Of a DNA stretch of 35,263 nt, positions 22,658 to 30,943 are shown piece after piece. The stretch is from positions 1-35,263 of the forward strand of contig JAGAOK010000110.1 in NCBI GenBank assembly GCA_017623815.1, written 5' to 3'. Positions within the stretch are counted from its first letter, which is position 1, and each line of letters opens with the position of its first letter. A model generated the notes under the pieces. That model saw nothing but the letters and a program-made list of their open reading frames with translations, had not been told where the DNA came from and searched no databases. Source of the DNA: Lachnospiraceae bacterium. GTDB taxonomy: Bacteria; Bacillota; Clostridia; Lachnospirales; Lachnospiraceae. Position numbers and translations under genes: made by a program.

Positions 22658-24139
22658 ATGGCTTTGTTATCCGATTTACTCAGCGGACTTACTTATGAAA
22701 TTTTACAGGGAAATACAGACGTGGAAATACCGGCGGTCGTTTATGATTCAAGAAAAGTGACACCGGGATGTATGTTTATCTGTATCGAAGGCGCCGTGTC
22801 GGACGGACATTCCTATGCGGCGGATGTGGTAAAAGGCGGCGCAGTGGTTTTGGTTGTGACCAAAGACGTACGGGAAGCGATCAGGGACGCGGCAGGAGAT
22901 AATCTGACGATTATAAAAGTGGAAGATACCAGATATGCCATGGCATTTATCTCTGCCGCATATTTCGGGCATCCGGCAGAAAAACTGAAAGTGATCGGTA
23001 TCACCGGAACGAAGGGAAAGACAACAACGACCTATCTGATTAAGTCGATTTTGGAAAAGGCCGGATATAAGGTTGGTCTGATCGGAACCATTGAGACCAT
23101 CATCGGTGACACCTGCATTCCGGCCAATAATACGACACCGGAATCCTATATTTTGCAGGAGACCTTTGCAAAAATGGTAGAGGAAGGATGTCAGGCAGTG
23201 GTGATGGAAGTATCTTCCCAGGGACTGATGCTTCACCGTACACAGGGATTTGTGTTTGATATCGGTATCTTTACCAATCTGGCACCGGACCACATCGGAC
23301 CGGCAGAGCACAAAGATTTCGATGACTATATGAGATGTAAGGGACTTTTGTTTAAGCAGTGCAAAGTCGGAATTGTCAATGCGGACGATGACCATTGCGA
23401 AGATGTCATCAAAGGACATAACTGCAAGATAGAGACCTTTGGTTTTGCACAGGGAGCGGATTATCACGCGGATGCTTTTAAGCTGCTTTCAGGAAAAGGT
23501 TTTTTGGGAATTGAGTTTGCGGTAGACGGAATGGTAAATATGAATGTAAAAGTGCATGCGCCGGGTCGTTTTAGTGTGTACAATGCGCTTTGTGCCATTG
23601 CGCTTTGTCATCACTTCGATGTACAGCCGGAGCAGATACAGGAAGCAGTTCTGGACGCAAAAGTAAAAGGTCGAATCGAAATGATTAAGGTTTCGGATGA
23701 GTTTACACTCATGATAGATTATGCACATAATGCAATGGCGCTGGAAAGTTTGCTTACGACATTAAAGGAATATGAGCCGAAACGGCTTGTTTGCATGTTT
23801 GGCTGTGGAGGAAACCGTTCCAAACTGCGGCGCTACGAAATGGGAGAGGTCAGCGGAAACCTGGCGGACCTTACGGTGATTACATCGGACAATCCGCGAA
23901 ATGAAGATCCGCAGGATATTATAGATGATATCAAGACGGGAATCGGAAAAACCAACGGGGCGTATGTTGAGATTGCGGACCGCCGCGAGGCGATTGCCTA
24001 TGTAATCGAGAACGGACAGCCGGGAGATATTATTGTTTTGGCCGGAAAAGGCCATGAAGATTATCAGGAAATCAAAGGGCAGAAATATCCGATGGACGAG
24101 AGAGTAATTATTGAAGAGATATTAAAAAACAGACGATAG
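22658..24139 (+). CDS. murE: UDP-N-acetylmuramoyl-tripeptide synthetase MurE (meso-DAP-adding type)
   Basis: A 493-residue Mur ligase that adds the third stem-peptide residue to UDP-MurNAc-L-Ala-D-Glu using ATP in the cytoplasm. The N-terminal UDP-binding domain has VYDSRKVTPG; the P-loop is GITGTKGKTTTTYLI near residue 115; the central domain has NNTTPE and VMEVSSQGLMLHRT; the C-terminal domain has the DNPRNEDP motif near residue 405. DNPR marks enzymes specific for meso-diaminopimelate rather than lysine. AGGAGG lies 8 bp before ATG 22658; the ATG at 22651 is out of frame. It begins a densely packed run continuing into priA after 8 bp, with a candidate promoter upstream. Confidence 0.95.
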   Translation: MALLSDLLSGLTYEILQGNTDVEIPAVVYDSRKVTPGCMFICIEGAVSDGHSYAADVVKGGAVVLVVTKDVREAIRDAAGDNLTIIKVEDTRYAMAFISAAYFGHPAEKLKVIGITGTKGKTTTTYLIKSILEKAGYKVGLIGTIETIIGDTCIPANNTTPESYILQETFAKMVEEGCQAVVMEVSSQGLMLHRTQGFVFDIGIFTNLAPDHIGPAEHKDFDDYMRCKGLLFKQCKVGIVNADDDHCEDVIKGHNCKIETFGFAQGADYHADAFKLLSGKGFLGIEFAVDGMVNMNVKVHAPGRFSVYNALCAIALCHHFDVQPEQIQEAVLDAKVKGRIEMIKVSDEFTLMIDYAHNAMALESLLTTLKEYEPKRLVCMFGCGGNRSKLRRYEMGEVSGNLADLTVITSDNPRNEDPQDIIDDIKTGIGKTNGAYVEIADRREAIAYVIENGQPGDIIVLAGKGHEDYQEIKGQKYPMDERVIIEEILKNRR

Positions 24140-24147
24140 GAATTTGC

Positions 24148-26388
24148 ATGAAAAAAAGATTTGCAGATGTCATTATCGATATTTCCCATGAGAAGGTGGA
24201 CCGGCCGTTTCAGTATAAGATTCCGGACAGCCTTCAGGAGATACTGGAAGTGGGAATGTGTGTCAGGGTTCCGTTTGGAAAAGGGAATCATTTGCGCATG
24301 GGATATGTAGTTGATATGACAGATACACCGGATTATCCGGAGGAGAAAATAAAACAGATAGACCGGATTGAGACAGAAAATCTTCCGGCCGAGGCACGCA
24401 GTATCCGGCTGGCAGGATGGATGAAGCACCATTACGGCGGTACGATGATTCAGGCGATAAAGACCGTTCTTCCCGTAAAGCAGGAAGTAAAAGCGGTGGT
24501 ACAAAGAGAAGTTTCGCTGGCGGTTTCGCATGATGAAGCATGTTGTTGTCTTGCAGATGCAAAAGCAAAGCATCAGGTAGGGAAAGTGCGACTTTTGGAA
24601 GCGCTTCTTCCGGGGGCAACGGTTAGTTACAGCCTGCTGACAGGAAAACTGTCCGTTTCTCCGCAGACGATTAAGAGTCTGGAGAGGCAGGGAGTGCTTC
24701 GGATCGACAGCTTTGAGGAGTATCGCAATCCGATCCGCTTTGCCGCGGGTGCAGAAGTGAAAAAGAAACTAACGCCCCGGCAACAGGAAATCGCGGAAGG
24801 ATTTTTGGCGGATTATGACGGCGGAGACCGAACACCGGCACTGCTTTTCGGAGTGACAGGAAGCGGTAAGACGGAAGTCTATATGGAAGTAATTGAAGGG
24901 ATGCTTGCCCGCGGGAAGCAGGTGATTGTCCTGATTCCGGAGATTGCACTTACCTATCAGACGGTGCTTCGTTTTTACAGAAGGTTCGGTGATGTGGTTT
25001 CAGTGATCAATTCCAGACTTTCGGCAGGAGAAAAGTATGATCAGCTGCGAAGGGCAAAGGAAGGGAAGGTCAAAGTTATGATCGGACCGAGAAGTGCGCT
25101 TTTTACACCGTTTGAACATCTCGGTCTGATTGTGATCGATGAGGAACACGAACCGGTATACAAAAGTGATACGATGCCAAAGTATCATGCCAGGGAAGTG
25201 GCGATACAAATCGCCAAAATGACGGATGCAGCGGTTCTGATGGGAAGCGCAACACCGTCTCTGGAAGCCAATTATAAGGCGATGTCAGGTGAATATAAAA
25301 AATATGAGTTAAAAACACGCATCGGTGCGGCTGTTATGCCAAAGATTGAGGTCGTGGATATGATGCAGGAACTTCGACAGAAGAATATGGGAATGTTCAG
25401 CCGTCGTCTACAGGAAGAAATGCGGAATGTTTTGGCAAAAGGAGAGCAGATCATGCTCTTTTTGAACCGCAGAGGCATTTCCGGACTGATGTCATGCAGA
25501 GCGTGCGGTTATGTGTATAAATGCCCGCATTGTGATGTGGCACTGTCCCAGCACAGAAATAAGATGGTCTGCCATTACTGCGGATATGAGCAGCCCCGTG
25601 TAACGAATCAGACCCCGTGTCCGGAATGCGGAAAGCCTTATGTAAGAGGCTTTAAGATGGGAACGGAAAAGGTAGAAGAGTATTTGACAGATATGTTTCC
25701 GGGGGCAAGGATTCTGCGTATGGATGCAGATACGACAAGGCAAAAGGGCGATTATGAAGCCATCCTGTCAGCTTTTTCGCAGGGAGAAGCAGACATCCTT
25801 CTTGGAACACAGATGATTGTCAAGGGACACGACTTTAAGAATGTCACGCTGGTCGGAGTTCTGATGGCGGATATTTCCATGTATGAGGCGGATTACCGCG
25901 CAGGAGAGCGTACCTTTCAGATTCTTTCGCAGGCAGCGGGAAGAGCCGGAAGAGGAGAAAAACCGGGAATTGCCGTGATTCAGACATATAAGCCGGATCA
26001 TTACTGCCTGCAACATTGCATTACGCAGGATTATGATGCGTTTTACGAGGAAGAGATGGCGTACCGGATGCTTATGGATTATCCACCGGCATATCATATG
26101 TTGGCGGTGATGCTGACAGGAGAAGAGGAAAAGCGACTGGACAGTAGGGCTTCCATGCTGGCGGATGCACTTAAAAAAAGCAACCCTGATGTCCGGATCA
26201 TCGGACCGGCTCCGGCAAGCATCGGGAAAATAAATGATAAATACAGACAGATAATTTATATCAAGCATGCACAGACAGATGTGCTGATCCGGGTCAAGGA
26301 CCGGGCAGAGAGCATTATCAAGGCAAATGAGATGTTGCTAAAAGAGATATTAATCACTTTTGACATGGATCCTGTACATGCATATTAA
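24148..26388 (+). CDS. priA: Primosomal protein N' (replication restart helicase PriA)
   Basis: A 746-residue superfamily 2 helicase that reloads the replisome at stalled forks. The N-terminal 3'-DNA-binding domain has VIIDISHEKVDRPFQY. Helicase motifs are GVTGSGKTEVY (Walker A, about 232-242), IVIDEEHEP (DEEH box), LMGSATPSLEA, and QAAGRAGRG (motif VI). Between the helicase lobes is the zinc region with eight Cys: CRACGYVYKCPHC, then CHYCGYEQ and CPECGKPYV. All expected parts are present. The ribosome site is weak (AGGAATTT), 8 bp after murE, which suggests coupling to murE translation. def follows after 15 bp. Confidence 0.96.
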   Translation: MKKRFADVIIDISHEKVDRPFQYKIPDSLQEILEVGMCVRVPFGKGNHLRMGYVVDMTDTPDYPEEKIKQIDRIETENLPAEARSIRLAGWMKHHYGGTMIQAIKTVLPVKQEVKAVVQREVSLAVSHDEACCCLADAKAKHQVGKVRLLEALLPGATVSYSLLTGKLSVSPQTIKSLERQGVLRIDSFEEYRNPIRFAAGAEVKKKLTPRQQEIAEGFLADYDGGDRTPALLFGVTGSGKTEVYMEVIEGMLARGKQVIVLIPEIALTYQTVLRFYRRFGDVVSVINSRLSAGEKYDQLRRAKEGKVKVMIGPRSALFTPFEHLGLIVIDEEHEPVYKSDTMPKYHAREVAIQIAKMTDAAVLMGSATPSLEANYKAMSGEYKKYELKTRIGAAVMPKIEVVDMMQELRQKNMGMFSRRLQEEMRNVLAKGEQIMLFLNRRGISGLMSCRACGYVYKCPHCDVALSQHRNKMVCHYCGYEQPRVTNQTPCPECGKPYVRGFKMGTEKVEEYLTDMFPGARILRMDADTTRQKGDYEAILSAFSQGEADILLGTQMIVKGHDFKNVTLVGVLMADISMYEADYRAGERTFQILSQAAGRAGRGEKPGIAVIQTYKPDHYCLQHCITQDYDAFYEEEMAYRMLMDYPPAYHMLAVMLTGEEEKRLDSRASMLADALKKSNPDVRIIGPAPASIGKINDKYRQIIYIKHAQTDVLIRVKDRAESIIKANEMLLKEILITFDMDPVHAY

Positions 26389-26403
26389 ACGGAGGGCAAA
26401 AAA

Positions 26404-26922
26404 ATGGCACTGAGAAAAATCAGAGAAATAGGAGATCCTATTTTAGAGAAAACCTGCAAGGAAGTAAAGGAGATGACACCGAGAACGCTTGATCTTATCG
26501 ATGATATGTTTGATACGATGTACGATGCGTGCGGGGTCGGACTGGCAGCGCCGCAGGTGGGAATATTAAAAAGAATTGCTGTAATCGACTGTGGCGGTGA
26601 GGACGGCGAAGGCGATCCGATCGTTCTGATCAACCCGGTAGTACTTGAAACGAGCGGGGAACAGACAGGAACCGAAGGATGTCTTTCCGTTCCGGGAAAA
26701 TGCGGAAGTGTGACGCGTCCGAATTATGCCAAGGTAAAGGCATACAATGAGGAGATGGAGGAAATCATCATAGAGGGAGAAGAGCTGCTGGCAAGAGCTC
26801 TGCTGCATGAAATTGAGCATCTGGATGGTCATTTATATGTGGAAAAGGTGGAAGGCCCGCTTTTGGATGTACAAAGACCGGAGGATGACGAGGAAGAAGA
26901 TTTTGATTGGGAAGAGGAATAA
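26404..26922 (+). CDS. def: Peptide deformylase
   Basis: Removes the N-formyl group from nascent proteins at the ribosome exit. The 172 residues contain all three PDF motifs: GVGLAAPQVG (Q51), EGCLSVPG with metal ligand C93, and LLHEIEHLDG with H135, E136 and H139. The Glu replacing the common Asp in HEIDH is a conservative change. The C-terminus after residue ~155 is strongly acidic (EDDEEEDFDWEEE), a tail beyond the core domain with no known role. GGAGGG precedes ATG 26404. It is followed after 3 bp by fmt, which performs the opposite reaction on initiator tRNA. Confidence 0.96.
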   Translation: MALRKIREIGDPILEKTCKEVKEMTPRTLDLIDDMFDTMYDACGVGLAAPQVGILKRIAVIDCGGEDGEGDPIVLINPVVLETSGEQTGTEGCLSVPGKCGSVTRPNYAKVKAYNEEMEEIIIEGEELLARALLHEIEHLDGHLYVEKVEGPLLDVQRPEDDEEEDFDWEEE

Positions 26923-26925
26923 AAG

Positions 26926-27867
26926 ATGAAGATAGTATATATGGGAACGCCTGATTTTGCAGTGGGGCCGCTTAAGGCTCTGGTGGAAGCCGGGCATGAA
27001 ATAACGGCAGTGGTTTCCCAGCCGGACAAACCCAAAGGACGAAGTAAGGAACTCGTTCCGCCGCCGGTAAAGGCATATGCGCTGACACAGGATCTTACGG
27101 TGTTTCAGCCGGAGAAAATCAAAACACCGGAAGCGGTGGCACAGCTTAAAACGTACGAAGCGGATTTGTTTGTTGTGGCAGCGTTCGGTCAGATTTTGTC
27201 AAAGGAGATTCTGGAAATGCCGAAATACGGATGCATTAACATCCATGCATCCCTTTTGCCGAAATATCGCGGGGCGGCGCCGATTCAGTGGTCCATTATC
27301 GATGGTGAGAAGGAGACCGGAGTTACCATCATGCAGATGGATGTCGGACTTGATACGGGAGATATTCTGACAACGAAAGTGGTGCCGATTGAGGATGAGG
27401 ATACAGGAGAGAGCCTGTTTGACAAATTATGCGAGGCGGGAAGTGAGCTTTTGCTTGAAACAATTCCACAGATTGAGGCAGGAACTCTTGTGCCGCAAAA
27501 GCAGGATGAGTCAAAGAGCACTTATGCAAAAATGCTCACCAAAGAACTTGGTAATATTGATTTTACAAAGTCTGCAAAAGAAATCTGGTATTTGGTACGC
27601 GGACTGAATTCCTGGCCGAGTGCTTACACATACTATAATAACAAAACGATGAAAATCTGGCGTGCAAGACCGGTGGCAGACAATTCCGATCTTTCGGCCG
27701 GTACGATTGTAAAAAAAGACAAAGAAAGTATTTACGTGCAGACGGGAGAAGGAATGCTGCAGATTCTTGAAATTCAGATGGAAGGAAAGAAACGGATGAG
27801 CGTGAAAGATTTCATGCTTGGTCATTCCTTTGAAGCCGGCGTCGTTTTTGAAAGAGAAAAGAGGTAG
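26926..27867 (+). CDS. fmt: Methionyl-tRNA formyltransferase
   Basis: Formylates Met-tRNA(fMet) using 10-formyl-tetrahydrofolate, enabling initiation. The 313 residues match the family. Signature features: YMGTPDFAV at the N-terminus, VVSQPDKPKGRSKELVPPPVK, the catalytic INIHASLLPKYRGAAPIQW (Asn, His and downstream Asp), VTIMQMDVGLDTGDIL, and the C-terminal OB domain starting near residue 207. GAGGAA in the end of def gives the ribosome site; the genes are 3 bp apart. Gene order priA-def-fmt is the conserved bacterial arrangement. Confidence 0.96.
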   Translation: MKIVYMGTPDFAVGPLKALVEAGHEITAVVSQPDKPKGRSKELVPPPVKAYALTQDLTVFQPEKIKTPEAVAQLKTYEADLFVVAAFGQILSKEILEMPKYGCINIHASLLPKYRGAAPIQWSIIDGEKETGVTIMQMDVGLDTGDILTTKVVPIEDEDTGESLFDKLCEAGSELLLETIPQIEAGTLVPQKQDESKSTYAKMLTKELGNIDFTKSAKEIWYLVRGLNSWPSAYTYYNNKTMKIWRARPVADNSDLSAGTIVKKDKESIYVQTGEGMLQILEIQMEGKKRMSVKDFMLGHSFEAGVVFEREKR

Positions 27868-27873
27868 AAAAGT

Positions 27874-28584
27874 ATGTATTATGGAGGATACGGATATTAT
27901 CATTTAGATCCGACGTATATTCTAGTGATTATTTGTGCAATCATTTCTATGATTGCATCGGCGCGAGTGTCGTCTGTTTTTAACAAGTTTAACCGTGTGG
28001 CAGCAGCGAGCGGACTGACGGGAGCAGAGGCGGCGCAGCGTATTTTGCATGCGGCGGGAATTTATGATGTCAGTGTGGAGCATGTCAGAGGAAATTTATC
28101 CGATCACTATGACCCGAGAAGTAAGGTTCTGCGCTTGTCTGATTCAACGTTTGCTTCCCGCTCGGTGGCAGCCATCGGCGTGGCGGCACATGAATGCGGA
28201 CATGCAATCCAGCATCAGGAGGAATACAAACCGCTTACGCTTCGAAGTGTTTTGGTACCTGTAACTAATTTTGCTTCAAAGCTTGCAATGCCGATTATTC
28301 TGATCGGTTGTGTTTTAAGCTATAATCAGACCTTAATTCAGGTTGGAATTTTTGCCTTTTCTTTTGCGGTTATTTTCCAGCTTGTGACTTTACCGGTGGA
28401 GTTTAATGCATCTTCGCGTGCACTTGCCATGCTGAAGGAGCAGGGGATATTGGCAGGGCAAGAGGTGTCGATGTCGAGAAAGGTGTTAAATGCGGCGGCG
28501 ATGACATATGTGGCAGCGGCAGCTTCTTCCATTATCCAGCTTCTTCGTCTGATACTGCTGTTTGGAGGAAGAAGACGTGATTAA
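27874..28584 (+). CDS. Membrane zinc metallopeptidase (YugP/Zn_peptidase_2 family)
   Basis: A 236-residue integral membrane protein. An N-terminal helix (about 13-32) is followed by a soluble part with ASGLTGAEAAQRIL and the zinc motif HECGHAIQH at residues 106-114 (H106, E107, H110), then three hydrophobic segments at about 128-150, 150-172 and 208-230. The arrangement fits the PF04298 (YugP-like) family of predicted membrane zinc proteases. The substrate is unknown. It commonly sits between fmt and rsmB in clostridia, as here. It starts 6 bp after fmt and overlaps the rsmB start by 8 bp, so translation is likely coupled to rsmB. Confidence 0.88.
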   Translation: MYYGGYGYYHLDPTYILVIICAIISMIASARVSSVFNKFNRVAAASGLTGAEAAQRILHAAGIYDVSVEHVRGNLSDHYDPRSKVLRLSDSTFASRSVAAIGVAAHECGHAIQHQEEYKPLTLRSVLVPVTNFASKLAMPIILIGCVLSYNQTLIQVGIFAFSFAVIFQLVTLPVEFNASSRALAMLKEQGILAGQEVSMSRKVLNAAAMTYVAAAASSIIQLLRLILLFGGRRRD

Positions 28585-29872
28585 TACAAGAGAAGTGATT
28601 TTGGACGCCCTGATGGAGATCCTTGAAAAAGGACAGTACAGCCATCTTGTTATGCAGGGGGTACTAACCAAATACGGCTATCTTGAGAAACAGGAGCGAA
28701 GCTTTATTAAAAGAGTCTGCGAGGGAACAATTGAGCAGAAAATTCGTTTGGATTATGTAATTGATCAGTTTTCGAAGACAAAAGTAAAGAAAATGAAACC
28801 TTTGATTCGTACGCTTATGCGTATGGCAGTGTACCAGATACTGTTTATGGATGCAGTGCCGGATTCTGCTGTCTGCAATGAGAGTGTAAAACTGGCGACA
28901 AAGCGAGGGTTTGGTCCGCTCAAAGGATTTGTGAACGGAGTGCTTCGCACGATTTCAAGGGAAAAAGAGCAAATCAAGTATCCGGAGCGTGAAAAGGACG
29001 CAGTTTCTTATCTGAGTGTACGCTATTCTATGCCGGAGGAGATCATTCATCTTTGGCAGGAGCAGTACGGCGAGGTGCAGACGGAGCAGATGCTGGAGGC
29101 ACTTCTTAAAAAACGTCCGCTGACCATCCGAATCAGTGAAGCGTTATCAGAAGAGGAAAAAGAAACGCTTATAACGCAAATGCGCGAAGAGGGAATGGAT
29201 GTTACACCGACGGAGCTTACATATATGTATGCGATTTTTGGAATGGACCGGGTAAGTACGATTCCCGGATATGAACAGGGACAGATTTTTGTGCAGGATT
29301 TAGGTTCGGCCATGGTAGTGGAAACGGCCGGGATTCGCGAAGGAGATACGGTAATTGATGTCTGTGCGGCGCCGGGAGGAAAGGCGACCCATGCGGCGGT
29401 AAAAACCGGACCGGCCGGACATGTGATTGCGCGTGATTTGACGGAATATAAGGTTTCTTTGATTGAGGAAAATATAGAAAGACTTGGACTTTCCAATATA
29501 GAGGCGCAGGTCTTTGATGCTACTTGCCCGGATCAGGAGATGGAGGGCAAGGCGGATGTCGTGATTGCGGATCTTCCGTGTTCGGGACTTGGAGTCATCG
29601 GACGAAAAGGAGATATTAAATACAGAGTGACAACGCAGTCGCTTGCAGAGGTTGCACGGCTTCAGAGAGAGATTCTCTCGGTGGTACAGGCTTATGTCAA
29701 GCCGGGCGGAATTCTGGTTTACAGTACCTGTACCGTAAACCGTGGTGAGAATGAAGAAAATAAAGAGTGGTTCCTTTCAAACTACCCGTTTGAGGAGGAA
29801 AAGGAACGTCTGATGCTTCCGGGAAAAGACGGATCGGACGGTTTTTACATGGTGCGCATGAGACGTAAATAA
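28577..29872 (+). CDS. rsmB: 16S rRNA (cytosine-967-C5)-methyltransferase RsmB
   Basis: Methylates a cytosine of 16S rRNA using SAM. The 431 residues comprise an N-terminal NusB-like RNA-binding domain (to about 135) and a Rossmann methyltransferase domain with VIDVCAAPGGKATHA (SAM motif), ADLPCSGLGV (the Cys that resolves the covalent adduct) and LVYSTCTVNRGENEE (the nucleophilic Cys). Both catalytic Cys are present. GTG 28577 is chosen: GGAGG lies 8 bp upstream, whereas the in-frame TTG at 28562 overlaps that site. The start overlaps the last codons of the zinc peptidase gene. Confidence 0.94.
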   Translation: MINTREVILDALMEILEKGQYSHLVMQGVLTKYGYLEKQERSFIKRVCEGTIEQKIRLDYVIDQFSKTKVKKMKPLIRTLMRMAVYQILFMDAVPDSAVCNESVKLATKRGFGPLKGFVNGVLRTISREKEQIKYPEREKDAVSYLSVRYSMPEEIIHLWQEQYGEVQTEQMLEALLKKRPLTIRISEALSEEEKETLITQMREEGMDVTPTELTYMYAIFGMDRVSTIPGYEQGQIFVQDLGSAMVVETAGIREGDTVIDVCAAPGGKATHAAVKTGPAGHVIARDLTEYKVSLIEENIERLGLSNIEAQVFDATCPDQEMEGKADVVIADLPCSGLGVIGRKGDIKYRVTTQSLAEVARLQREILSVVQAYVKPGGILVYSTCTVNRGENEENKEWFLSNYPFEEEKERLMLPGKDGSDGFYMVRMRRK

Positions 29873-29873
29873 T

Positions 29874-29892
29874 AAGGCACGCAGCGTGCTTT
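29874..29892 (+). other. Small hairpin between rsmB and rlmN
   Basis: AAGGCAC / GTGCTTT (one G-T wobble) around loop GCAGC. The three T residues that end the stem's right arm are followed directly by C, so no T-tract follows. This is weak as a terminator; it may be an attenuating or mRNA-processing site. Confidence 0.4.
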
Positions 29893-29906
29893 CAAAAGGA
29901 AATAGT

Positions 29907-30941
29907 ATGGGAAAGACAGATATCAAGTCGCTTGACTTTCAGGCTCTGCAGACAGAGATTGAAAGAATCGGCGAAAAGAAATTCCGCGCAAAGCAGATGT
30001 ACGAGTGGATGCATAAGCACCTTGTGAGAAGCTTTGATGAGATGACAAATCTCTCCGCGGCATTTCGTGAAAAATGCAAAAATGAATATGAATTTACGGC
30101 GCTAACGTTATTGCGAGAGCAGGAATCTAAAATTGACGGAACCAAGAAGTTTCTGTTTCAGTTAGCGGATGGTAACGTGGTTGAGAGTGTATGGATGAAA
30201 TATAAGCATGGGAACAGTGTTTGTATATCTTCGCAGGTCGGTTGCAGGATGGGCTGCAAATTCTGTGCATCCACCATCGGAGGACTTGTGAGAAATCTAA
30301 AACCGTCGGAGATGCTCGACCAGATTTATGCGATTACCCGCCTGACGGGAGAGAGGGTTTCTAACGTTGTTGTCATGGGAACCGGAGAACCGATGGATAA
30401 TTATGATAATCTGCTTGTTTTTATCCGTATGCTGACGGATGAGAACGGACTGAACATTAGCCAGAGAAATATTACGGTTTCGACATGCGGACTTGTTCCG
30501 AAGATGTATGCGCTGGCGGAGGAGCGTTTGCAGATTACACTGGCCTTGAGTTTGCATGCGACAACCGATGAAAAGCGTCAGAAGCTCATGCCTGTGGCAT
30601 TTCAGTACAGTATTGCGGAATTAATGGACGCCTGCAAGAACTATGCAGACCTGACAGGACGCAGAATTACGTTTGAATACAGCATGGTAAAAGGTGTCAA
30701 TGATACGCAGGAGGATTTGCGACAGCTGACAGCGCTTGCCGGGCCGCTTGGATGTCATGTAAATCTGATTCCGGTTAATCCGATCAAGGAGCGTGACTAT
30801 ACGGCGCCGGATATGAAGTATGTATACTCGTTTAAGGAACAACTTGAGAAAAATAAGGTTAAGGTAACGGTGCGTCGTGAAATGGGGCGCGACATTGACG
30901 GGGCCTGCGGACAGCTGCGAAGAAGACATATGGAGGAGTAG
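29907..30941 (+). CDS. rlmN: 23S rRNA/tRNA adenine-C2 methyltransferase RlmN
   Basis: A radical SAM methyltransferase that methylates C2 of A2503 in 23S rRNA and A37 in some tRNAs. The 344 residues have the N-terminal helical domain (KFRAKQMYEWMHKH), the cluster motif CRMGCKFC (C-x3-C-x2-C) within SSQVGCRMGCKFCAST, GTGEPMDNYDN, STCGLVP, and the C-terminal catalytic Cys region (GRDIDGACGQLR). ATG 29907 has AAAAGGA 6 bp upstream; an in-frame ATG or TTG further up at 29886 lies in the hairpin. It is the last housekeeping gene of the murE-rlmN run. The next gene, a surface protein, starts 2 bp after its stop. Confidence 0.95.
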   Translation: MGKTDIKSLDFQALQTEIERIGEKKFRAKQMYEWMHKHLVRSFDEMTNLSAAFREKCKNEYEFTALTLLREQESKIDGTKKFLFQLADGNVVESVWMKYKHGNSVCISSQVGCRMGCKFCASTIGGLVRNLKPSEMLDQIYAITRLTGERVSNVVVMGTGEPMDNYDNLLVFIRMLTDENGLNISQRNITVSTCGLVPKMYALAEERLQITLALSLHATTDEKRQKLMPVAFQYSIAELMDACKNYADLTGRRITFEYSMVKGVNDTQEDLRQLTALAGPLGCHVNLIPVNPIKERDYTAPDMKYVYSFKEQLEKNKVKVTVRREMGRDIDGACGQLRRRHMEE

Positions 30942-30943
30942 GG

